NCBI RefSeq assembly: GCF_964204645.1
Contig: NC_134031.1
Span: 1,240,001 to 1,304,000 of the forward strand
DNA: 64,000 nt
Direction of reading: 5' to 3'
Source: Tubulanus polymorphus
Lineage: Eukaryota > Nemertea > Palaeonemertea > Tubulaniformes > Tubulanidae
This document shows positions 24,701 to 34,798 of the stretch, in pieces. A program made the position numbers and the translations under genes. Under the pieces are notes generated by a model. The model saw only the letters and a list, made by a program, of their open reading frames with translations, was not told the origin of the DNA and did no database searches. Position 1 is the stretch's first letter, and each line of letters opens with the position of its first letter.

Positions 24701-27307
24701 AACATTGTGACCACTGAGACCAACTGGACCAGGTTCCGTTCATGTAAATAACTGTAGTCGATGTTCCTGTAGAAACATTGGAAGATGGAGAAAACATGGC
24801 GCATGAAGAGGTGGTAGACGTTGAGAGCGGTGAGGAGGAGGCAATCGATGCCAACATAGAAAAATGACACTCAAGAGGAGTTTCAGATGAGTCACGTATT
24901 AACCCGGTGTCAAATCAGTAAACGTTAAAGCCCAACGCATACGGCAAAAAATTTGTTTCGCCGAAACAGAAAACATGTTTTTCACAAAACGTTTTTTGCT
25001 CGTGAAAAACGTTTTTCAGTTCGGTGTTTTGTGTTTTGCTTCCAACGCACACGGCACCGAAAAAAACGTTTTTTCAGTGCCGTGTGCGTTGGGCTTAAGA
25101 CAGATAATAGTTTGCAGGTTAACTTGATTAGAAGTACGAGCGTCTCTTTTACTAGTTCATACCGGTAAAGGTACCTGGAGAAGCTAAAAGTCAATCTACA
25201 AATTACTACCAGTTTTCACGTTACTGCGGAATTGATATTCAAGATAATCATCATTGTGATAAAAAGTTCTTACTATTCGCTGGTTTACTGTCGGGGATGA
25301 TGTGACAGGGGTTGAATTGACATATCTGTATTTCCGAAGAGTCGCCGCGACAACCATCATAAATATCGCTACAATTTCGACTTCGCGTTCGTAAACCAGG
25401 TCCGCATGAGGTACTGCAACCCGACCAATCACCCCATGAATTCCAAGAAGGCTGAGCTAAATCGAAATCATCAACACATTTCATATATGATTAGGAAGAT
25501 AAAGGACAGTTTTGAATTGACAATAATCGTAAATACCTCTACACTGAGACAATGGACAGGGTCTTCGCTGAGTGTCGTGTCCATCACAAACATCATCCGC
25601 TAACTTCAAACAGAATCTTCGTCGTGTTTGTTGTCTGTGATATCGACAGTCGCGATCACACTTTCCCCAACTTCCCCACTCAGTCCAAACACTACCCGCG
25701 AACCGGCTTAGTTTAGTGCGTAAAGATATAGAAGTTACCGGACTGTTCGTAGTTCCCAGTGAATCACTGGTATCAGAAACTGATGACGGGTTCCGCGAAT
25801 CAATGATTTGCTCATATTCTGCTCCATAATCAGCTTCTGTAGAAACTGGATGTGTGATAGGCGCCGACCTGATTTCAGTAGGATCAGTGAAAAATGCATT
25901 AACGGGTAGAGTTTTTTCAATGACTACTTCTGCATCCGTCGGTGTCAGAGGAATTCTCTTTTCGGCGACGCATGAAGAATCTCCTTTACTGTCAATCAAT
26001 GAACATTCATTCGGTTTATCTCTATCGTGTTCAGCGTTATCCAAAGGTGGAAAGATAATGTCCGCAGTGAAATTGACGGGGACTATACCAGCAGAACTTG
26101 TTCTAAGTGTATCAGTTGCTTTTTCGTGTCGATTCTCTCCATCACCTGTGAGAAGTATGGAATGTTTTGGCGTGGAATTTGGTCCCATTTGATCAGATTC
26201 AATGTTTTCATCTTCAGATTTAGATCGAGATTTCTCGTGTTTTGACTCTTGTCCAGCTACATGTGTGATATTTGCTTTATTAGTTAAATATGCGGCAGTG
26301 GCGTCAACAAATTCGTCATCGAAAACAACTTCACTTCTATCTACTGACTGTTGGGTATCCACTTCACTACTATCCACCGATTTGTGGTCATCCACTTCAC
26401 TACTATCCACTGACTTGTGGTCACCCACTTCACTACTATCCACTGACTTATGGTCGTCCACTTCACTACTATCCACTGACTTGTGGTCACCCACTTCACT
26501 ACTATCCACTGAGTTATGGTCGTCCACTTCACTACTATCCACTGAGTTATGGTCGTCCACTTCACTACTATCCACTGACTTATGGTCATCCACTTCACTA
26601 CTATCCACTGACTTGTGGTCACCCACTTCACTACTATCCACTGAGTTATGGTCGTCCACTTCACTACTATCCACTGACTTGTGGTCACCCACTTCACTAC
26701 TATCCACTGACTTGTGGTCACCCACTTCACTACTATCCACTGACTTATGGTCATCCACTTCACTACTATCCACTGACTTGTGGTCACCCACTTCGTGGTG
26801 ATCCACTTCACTACTCTCCACCGACTTGTGGTCATCTACGTCATTACTGGTGTGTAATTTTTCTTTCAGTCCTGTCCTCGCTGCGTGTGAACCACCTCCT
26901 CTGTCTTTACTATTTTGTTTTTCCAATAAATCAATTAAATTGTTCATTAAAGCCTTCTCTTCGTTATACCGCTTCGACCATTCGTTATACTGGGTTTTAT
27001 CCCGAGGGACATTGTATATTTCATGGGGTTCTGTAGGTTTAACTGACTCTTTTAAATCATCCTCAAATTCCTCGTCGTCATTGTGTTTGCGAAGTAATCC
27101 CAGTTCAAGTGCGCTGTAATGGTCTGGGGCACTACCGCCGCTCCTCTCCACATCACCCTGGTCGCGATCGCCAACCCTGTGATCGTGCGGATTAGAATTG
27201 GGATTATTGTCGCTGTTATGGCCCAAATGGTAGTTTTTATCCGAATAACAATAACTTCTTGCAACGAATTGGCTGATGAAAAAAAGCATTATGTGGAAAT
27301 GCAGCAT
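21770..27307 (-). CDS. Type I membrane protein: repeat stalk, 3x TSP1, Ig, EGF, TM, Tyr-rich tail
   Basis: Ten exons in phase: 25537-27307, 25274-25456, 24569-24766, 24338-24479, 24048-24166, 23516-23650, 23361-23448, 23066-23139, 22856-22983, 21770-22654; 1240 residues. Order: signal peptide (1-20); acidic linker; tandem 11-residue repeats (about 174-327); TSP1 domains at about 541-589 (WTEWGSWGKC), 595-641 (WNSWGDWSGC) and 665-715 (WSSWSQWSQCSVTCG). Then an Ig domain over two exons (C..YW..DQGSYHC, about 718-804), one EGF (about 805-849), a TM helix (about 857-877) and a 360-residue cytoplasmic tail. The tail has SH2-type tyrosine motifs YATV (about 889), YAEI (1005), YETI (1047), YMNK (1057) and YEIP (1071). 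I infer an adhesion or guidance-type receptor; no named family with this order comes to mind. Confidence 0.85.
23776..23990 (+). repeat. Possible decayed tRNA-derived element
   Basis: A-box-like TGGCTGAATGG at about 23793 opens a repeat-like stretch ending near GGGTTAGGAG, in an intron of the TSP1/Ig/EGF gene. No convincing B box. Weak call. Confidence 0.2.
24930..25100. repeat. Inverted-repeat element (cccaacgcacacggc ends)
   Basis: Begins GCCCAACGCATACGGCAAAA and ends TGCCGTGTGCGTTGGGC, an inverted pair about 155 bp apart. The interior has alternating TTTTTCACAAAACG/CGTTTTTT-type sequence and a third inner copy CCAACGCACACGGCA. MITE-like, in an intron between TSP1-coding exons. Confidence 0.6.
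26340..26840 (-). repeat. Coding 33-bp minisatellite (11-residue repeats)
   Basis: About 14 tandem units of 33 bp inside the first exon of the TSP1/Ig/EGF gene. Each encodes [G/D]DH[K/N]SVDSSEV, and degenerate units flank the array. The frame is kept throughout. Units differ mainly in Gly/Asp at position 1 and Lys/Asn at position 4. The long antisense frames over this region are mirror images of the repeat. Confidence 0.95.
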
Positions 27308-28082
27308 TTTAGGGGATTACTTAGATGCAAGGACTCGCTGAGGGGGACACGGACTGTGTATTACAATTAGAACTGGATTTCTGAGTCAATCTTTTAACTA
27401 TTTTAACCTTTTAATCTTTTAACTATCACTTGCGGAATTATCTTCGGGTTGATCCTACCACAGCAAATCGATGCACTTGTGTGTATTGTCCGTGATTTAA
27501 ACGATGGACCCGGATTTAAAACTTCGGCTCGTGTCAATCTTAAACTTCGCGCGTAGCGCCATTACTGATACTGCCATCCTCCTCCTTTGGGTTCGAATCC
27601 TCATTTATTGCAGAATTAAACCATTAATTTTTTTCGGAATACAAGACGAACCAAATAAGATCAACCATTGCTGCATTTTAAGATAATGAAATTCATTTCA
27701 ATTATTTTGATGCGAAATCCAAAGAATCCTCAGAGAATAAATACCGACATCACCCTTAAAACTACAGAAGCCAAAAGCAACAACAAATTAAAACATTTAC
27801 ACATCTTTTATTCATTATAGTCTTTTCTGATAAATTTGTACAAATAAATGCATCTTACTTCGTTGTTCAAGTTGTTCAAGTCTAAATGAAATACCACATT
27901 GAAAACAGTTAGGCCTACACAGCAGGGGAAGACATGAAAACAACTGATTAAATATCTCCACAGGGGCAATACACGGCTAGTCGGTCTGTCGGTCGGTCGT
28001 TCGGCTGATGGATTCCGCTCCGTACAGAAAACATTCACAGTCTAAGCAGTTTTTACAACATTTATCCACGATTACAGTGCGT
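27308..28082. other. Intergenic region between the TSP1/Ig/EGF gene and CSTF1
   Basis: Probable promoter of the TSP1/Ig/EGF gene (right of 27307) and 3' flank of CSTF1, with a minus-strand AATAAA at 27807-27812. No other gene is seen. Confidence 0.4.
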
Positions 28083-31000
28083 TCAACTATCGGAGGATTT
28101 ACGATGCCAGAATCGAGCTCGGTTATCTTCGCTACACGTTAGGAATGACGGTCCGACTGGAGAATGAACGATACACCGAACTATTCCATTGTGACCTACA
28201 AAATATTCACATCAATACAACAGTCATATTTGAGATAATATGAACTCCCATTTATCCAGTCATAGATAGCATTTAAATCATTAAAATCAAATACAGTCAA
28301 CCCCCGATATACCACGGGCCCACATCGACGCAGACTGATTTTGGCGGTATAGAGAGTATGGTGGTATATCAGAGAACCGGCAGGGTCCGATCTAAGGAAT
28401 GAAAGCCACTTGCCCGGGGGGCAAGCATATCTGAAATTTCGCTTGCCCCCTCCAAAAGCTACTTGCCCTACACAGGCAGTCTGATTGGTGGCACTATCAT
28501 CCGTTGTATCGAGTGGGAAAAAGCTTTGTGACATAAAATTGCACTAGCCTGGGGGACAAGTGATAATGAAAACCTATTTGCCCTGATGAGAATATACTTG
28601 TCCCGGGCAATCGGACAAGTGCTTAGATCGCACACTGGTATATGGGAGGGCGGTATATCGGGGGTTGACTGTAAATGGAGTTTGTCAAGTTTGTATCATA
28701 CCTAAGTTTAGAAGTCTCTGACGCTCAGCGCTTCTCGAATCCCACGAACATAAACTGACAGTCTTTTCATCGGGGAATAATACTGTAAATATAAAATCAA
28801 TTCACATCTTTAAACTTTACACAGATATCAAATTGATGAAAAATGTAGATCTGTGTAGGTCAGCTTTACCAGTTAATGTCACTAGTGCATAGAGTATCTT
28901 CCTAAGTTTACCTGATGAAGCTAATATAATATGCACTTGAAAGGAAAGATTGTAATTTCAAATATAATTGGTTAAGTTAAACGTACCGTAGTCTTCGGTA
29001 TGGTTAAATATAGCGTTAGTTCTGTGTTCCATTTTGCCGGTAGTACCAGCTCCTGTATACGCCATCAGACATCGTGATGTAGATAATTCCCACAGTTTCA
29101 CCAGTGAATCTTTACCACACGATAATACATACTACAAATATATCAGATAACAGCATCAAGTTCCGTAGTTCTCAGTGAAGTTTGATGAAGAGTTAAACAT
29201 CGGAAATTAACTGATTTCAATTGAGGTGAACTGCAAATTCAGGACCAACTTCCAGAGTTTCTTAGCTTATTTTGATTTTGTTAAGTTAAAATCAGTTCAT
29301 TTTCAATCTTTGAAACCTAGAGAAAGAAGTGTAGAACTACAAGGTTCAGATTCTTCATAACTAACCTTAGAATTACGCGAGAAAACGACCGAACAGACCG
29401 GTTTGCCGTCGTGAGCTTTCTCGAAATTCTGAACGACTTTGTTACTGACGCCGTCCCAGATCTTAATATCACCATCTTTAGACGATGAGACGAACAAATT
29501 CGCATTCGGACTCCACTTAACCTGCAACAACACAATCAGTAAGGGGTTAAAGGTGTCTGCATTTATGGAAATGTGATAAAGATTAAGATAATACACAGCA
29601 CAGGTTGAGCCTCCCCCGATACTTACAGCAGTGATCGCTTCTTTATGTTGATCATTAGGATTACTAGCGACAAAACACTGGAATGTATTCACATCATACA
29701 AACGAACTAAAAATAATAACAAATCTTCATTTCATTCCTGGCCATTTTATATTTCAACATGTGTTTATAGGTGAACTGTAGTTGAACTACTTACTCGTAG
29801 GGTTTTCAGTTCCAGCCAGTAAATAATCACCGGAAGGATGAAAACTAACGCAGCGGACCCCGGCTGCTTCCTGGATACTCTTATACGCTTTCTTTACAGA
29901 CGGTTTCGAGAACTCGAAGAATCGAATGCTGTAATCGCGACTTCCTGATACGAGAATCTGATGAACTGGGTGAAAATCTAAAGTCGTTACTTCCTACAAA
30001 ACACAGATATACGATTCCATAAATCATAGATCAGGGAATCCTTAATTCCCTGATATTTCCCTTGAACGAAATCTGTCAGATCAAATTTTTAGATATCCTC
30101 AGTGAGGGCTGTTTCTTATCAAGAGGTTCCTTGTGCCACTCATCACCAGCAAGAAGAAACAAGACACCAAAAATTCTCCAAATTTTCAAGAAGTGGATCA
30201 GAATTCCCCTGATTATCTCTGAGGGGGCTGAAAACTTTGCTGATATTTATTACGGGGTCAAGTGAAGTGAATGAATGCATAGTTAACCTACCCCATTATG
30301 ATCATATAGAGTTCTGATAACTGGATGATTCTCCATGACTTGTTGCGGAGTCTCCTGAGCGATAACCTCGGCCGGTGTCGTACTCTTCGCCAGCATTCGT
30401 TCAACGTCTAGAATCTTGATCGACGAGTCGTCTGAGCCGGTAGCGATTAGCTGACCGGTATAGTGAAACGCCGCCGTACGACACGGCGCTTTATGAGCCG
30501 TTACGTAACACGTCTCGTACAGAGCCGGTTCCGGGGAAAGTGTCGACACTAAAAACAATACAATCATTCATTTATTCAACTACATAGAAATCCCATCTTC
30601 ACCCGTCAACGGATTCGAACCCACTACGCTAAAGCTGTTCCCCGAACCCCTTGACCTCACGAGTCGTTGGAGTCGTTACTAGCCGACCAGAATCCGGTCG
30701 TACCAATCACAGCGCTTGTAACAAACCGACAGTAGACTTCTGTTGGTTTTCCCGTTAAATGGACCAATCAGCAAACGTTTTACCGAACAAGGAGGTATTT
30801 CGCAAATCGATATATGACGTCATGCGCAACAGCGCCAGTAATGAAATCACGCTTCGTGAGGCCAGGGGGCGCTGGTGGAAGCGAGTTCAGGAGTGATACT
30901 GGACCCCTGGCAAGCGAGGATGAGAAATCCTGGATCTGATAAAACCTCAAAGGCTGGTTTTACAGACCTACTTAACTTAAACCCCAAGAGCCGAATTAAC

Positions 31001-31565
31001 CAATAAGGTTTTAATTCTAACACAGGGGAATTCAATTGAATTGGGTTACCCACTAAGACTGAAGTAAATGGCTCGTGCAGTTTGGTATCTACAAAAACCA
31101 AGCTCTTGAGAACAATTTAACAGATTTTGTCATACCTTCAGTTTCATATTCGAGATCAATACCTGATCCGGGAGCAACAATTTCACCTTTGATTTTAGAT
31201 TGATTCTGACCTGAAAAACAAAATCAATCAGTTCATTCTAATGACTATTAAGGTGGGTAAATGTGCAATGAATGGTGTTTATACTGACTAGCTTCTTCAG
31301 CGCGTAATCCTAACTGTAAAACTTTAAATAGCCGATCAGACGGAGGACACGCCGGATGTGCATCAATCACGTTACTCAGATTCACAGCAACTTGTTGATG
31401 TCCGTCATAAAACAGTTGACTATAAATATACAACACAGTCACAACAGTTGAACCAGCAATCTATATAATCTATGCATTGATGAGGTGGGTGGGAGGGGGT
31501 GATACTGACCTGATTATCAGTCTATACATCTGTTCTCTATCTTTTACCTCTAATCGTCGAGACAT
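28083..31565 (-). CDS. CSTF1: Cleavage stimulation factor subunit 1 (CstF-50), WD40
   Basis: CstF-50 subunit of the nuclear complex that binds the GU-rich element and promotes mRNA 3' cleavage. Ten exons in phase: 31510-31565, 31289-31419, 31136-31210, 30292-30548, 29795-29993, 29627-29706, 29366-29521, 28987-29131, 28702-28782, 28083-28195; 430 residues (human 431). N-terminal dimerisation helices ([19 protein letters not shown]) precede the linker with [12 protein letters not shown] and then WD40 repeats. Signatures are [91 protein letters not shown] and the final ARFWHRKS. The last intron carries a nested MITE insertion. Confidence 0.97.
28294..28671. mobile_element. TA-flanked MITE interrupted by a second element
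   Basis: The outer element has ends CAGTCAACCCCCGATATACC and GGCGGTATATCGGGGGTTGA, with TA on both sides, as at 13861. Its interior is split by about 260 bp (roughly 28375-28640) with inverted ends (AGGGTCCGATCTAAG / CTTAGATCGCACACTGG) and repeated ACTTGCCC/GGGCAAG motifs, apparently a second element inserted later. It sits in the last CSTF1 intron. Confidence 0.65.
30020..30265. repeat. Dispersed repeat family D
   Basis: AT-rich repeat containing CAGGGAATCCTTAATTCCCT, GGTTCCTTGTGCCACTCATC and CAGCAAGAAGAAACAAGACA. Similar copies lie at 39820-40025 (inverted) and 51505-51725. CSTF1 intron. Confidence 0.6.
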
Positions 31566-32179
31566 GATTTGATTTGATTTTTGCCTACATTAAAATAAAT
31601 AAATAAATTTTGAATTGAATTGATTGGTCCTTGCAGTCCCTCCTCGATTCTAATCGTGTTTATATCTCAATCACGCAACTGATAAATGATTAACAAGTTC
31701 TTATAGAAGTCCCAACAATTGAGTTTCCTCGAGATTAAAACCGTCCATCAACCCGTATTCAGCTCAGCAGAAAATAATTACCTCTTCCTAGTTTTCTACT
31801 AATACATGAAATTGCGGCCAGTGGCGGGTAACTCCGAGATCATGCAAATCAGGGCATCCATAGCGGGTAGCTCCGAAAATTCAATTCAAGCTTTATTGTT
31901 CCAATAAAATACAACACATCGGAACAAACATCATCAAAAAAAGTCAGGGTATCCAACTCCAATTTTATTGCCAACTTAGGTCACATCCTCGCTTGCTAGG
32001 GTTTAGGCAAGAAGTCACATATTGGATGGCCAGCGAGGGGTGGATCCACATGCAACAGATTGTCTTAGGATCAAAGGGTCCTTAACTGTCTCCAATCCTC
32101 ACCCAACAAAAACAACAAAATATTTAGAATATATCTTATTTTATTTTTCGCATAAAATTTAGGTACAAATTTACAATTG
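31566..32179. other. Intergenic region CSTF1 / QTRT2
   Basis: CSTF1 5' flank and QTRT2 3' flank, with a minus-strand AATAAA at 32140-32145. AATAAATAAATAAA followed by GAATTGAATTGA (31590-31622) and its near-inverse AATTCAATTCAAGCTTTATT (31878) look like decayed retroelement 3' ends. No gene is seen. Confidence 0.4.
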
Positions 32180-34613
32180 TCAACTGTTGGTGTCAGTTTT
32201 TGGAATTTGCTGCTCAATTATAGCTTTCAATGATTCAAATTCTTCGTCTCGAAGTGCTGTCCTTAAACTGTCGAAAAATGCGAAATAATGATGAAAATTG
32301 TGCCTACAAAATAACAAAGCAAAGTATTTTTAGATTTGGTTATCGGTAAAATCTTCAAAGTTTGAACTGATTATGTTCTGTAAGACTTACATCATTAGTA
32401 AAACTCCAGCTAACATTTCTGATGTATTTATGAGATGATGTATGTAAGATCTGGTGTGGGTTCGACAGGTATAGCAATCGCAATCAGAAACCAACGGTGA
32501 AAAATCTGCGAAATACCTACAATAGAATAATATACAACGTGTTAAATCAGGGCGCAGAAAGATTAAAGCGTCATATGAATATTCTTTAAATTTCTTCATC
32601 CCTCAATGAAGCACTTCTCAAGTCAGGAGACTAGAAAATGTGCTAGGATTGATGTAGAACTAATACTAACCGAGAGTCTTTAAGATCTATTTCAAATGGG
32701 TTTATTTGATGCGTTGAACTATCTCCATTCTCGATATCATCGTGTTGTGGTGTATTCGAAATGTTCTTATTCTTATAGTTATGATTGAACACCAGCGCAC
32801 CGCGTCGTTCTGTGACTACGTACGCGTATGAACTATCGAATATATCGACACCGCATTCAACAGCGTTCACGACCTGGTCCGGTCTCCAGATACCGTGCAT
32901 TACTCTCGGCTTCTCATCGGGTAAATATTTCTATAAAACAAATATCATTTTCATGAATTAAATCTGTGATAAACGGAGTCTACTGTAAAACACCAAGTAG
33001 AATTTGAACCTCAATAAATACTTATACTTACCATGAACTCGAGCATTAATTCTTTGACATCAGAAATTTGGAATGATTCACAATCGCCGCCGTAACTGTG
33101 AAAACCTTCTATTACAAAACCTACAGAAATAATTGAACAGAAATACCGTGAAATCACTGCCATTTCCAACAACGGAATATAACATAGATCAAAGGATAGG
33201 GATAGTAACATACCTGATACAGGTCTAGTAGCAGTCTGACGAGCCGATTGAATTCTAGCTTCAGTATCATATCCACCGACTATTACACCTAAAATTCCTA
33301 CACCATCGAGATTCTGAAAATACACACAAAATAAACATCAACATCAAACATGAAATACTTAAAGCAATGACTTAAAGCCACGGCCTGCAGTTGCTCAAAC
33401 GTTGGTTATGAGTGGATGGTTACAAGTCAGTTATTATAACCATGGAAATTATCTGCAGGTTAATTTTGACAGACTTTTGCACAGCCGTGCCCAGCAGTTG
33501 TATGAGATGTTTTCTCTTACCTCTGATTCTTGATGTTTTCTGAGACACATGTCTAAAAAGTTGATCGTTCGTTCGTGTGATTTCTGCAGACGTTTTCGTG
33601 AACTCGATTCGTTTACATCAGAATCGCTCAAACACTGGTAAAAATCTGGTTGAAAAATCTCCTGTACTTTAACATAATCTTCAGGTTCCAACTAGAAAAA
33701 CAAATAAACCAGTAAAATTACATTACAGCTTGGATAACACTGGTTCCATAGCAATATCAAGTTCCACATTAAGAATAAGAAACAAAAAGTCTGAAAATTT
33801 CCTCGAGCTAGTAGTTTATTCAACTGTATCCTTAAAGTCATCCTCAGGAACACTTATGGAATATTAAACTCAGACATAAGGATTCTTGAGACCTTTCCAA
33901 ACTCTTTTTTTCATTCTAAGTTAAGTGTTTCGGTTACAGCATGGATAGATGGGTATGACACAGGTTTCAGTGTTATTACACTTACCCTTACTCGACCACC
34001 TCTTCCCCAAATGCTGACACCATTTTTATCATTATATCCGGGAGCTACAACCGCTGTTGGGTCTTGTAATGAACAATACAATATCCTGTCCTGAAATACA
34101 TATACAATCATTGAATTACATATACAGAAAGAAAATAAACAATCTGATGAAGACACATTTCTTCAGTTCGATACTTACTTTCATACTAATAAATTTACCA
34201 ATTCCTCCACCATTTGCTTCGACTATTTCATTCTGATCTGCCCTAAAAACATGAATAGAGAATTTTCAAATGAATGAATCAACTACAAAACTGTTTATAA
34301 AGTTAGAAAATGATTTGAAACTTACAGTAAAGTCATCGGTAATTGTACAATCGCTGGAACTCTTTCTATTTTCTTCAACATGTCTAAAGTCAAATGAGGA
34401 GCGCTACCTGCCGTGGAAAATAACATCAATAAAACACATGCACTTTTTATGATACTAAATCTGTTCTGATTGTTATCAATGGGAATAATTCTGACCTCCT
34501 CTCGTGTATAATAAACACATCGGTGTCGCTACAACATTCTCCACATTCCGTTTAAATTCAGTCAGGTGACCGAGACGACAGCCATTCTTCACGGTTTGAA
34601 CGTTAAACTTCAT
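32180..34613 (-). CDS. QTRT2: Queuine tRNA-ribosyltransferase accessory subunit 2
   Basis: Non-catalytic partner of QTRT1 in the tRNA-guanine transglycosylase that puts queuine at the anticodon wobble base. Ten exons in phase: 34496-34613, 34326-34407, 34179-34242, 33986-34090, 33521-33691, 33214-33313, 33032-33120, 32671-32930, 32391-32516, 32180-32303; 412 residues (human 415). Conserved blocks are [71 protein letters not shown] and [20 protein letters not shown]. The zinc site is intact as Cys342, Cys344, Cys347 and His373, with the same spacing as in the human protein. Its start codon is followed directly by the family N-terminus. Confidence 0.97.
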
Positions 34614-34798
34614 CTCTCGGAGCTCTCCCTCCCACCGGTCAGCAATCACTGATCAGTATTCAATCCTAAATAAACAAACAATAAATTAATGAAACAATAT
34701 TTACAGAATGCCAGATCGAGTTATGAAGTTAAGGAGGGTTATTATTATTACAGCGGGATTTGATGATTCGAAACTTCTTAATTCTTTTTTCGTAATTT

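Noticed and set aside
26202-27036. Long plus-strand ORFs and a second minus-frame ORF over the 33-bp repeats
   Set aside because: They mirror the coding repeat of the receptor's first exon; only one frame has the signal peptide and the TSP1 domain.
30600-30745. Possible tRNA-like segment (B box GGTTCGAATCC on the minus strand)
   Set aside because: No matching A box at the right distance; at best a decayed SINE.
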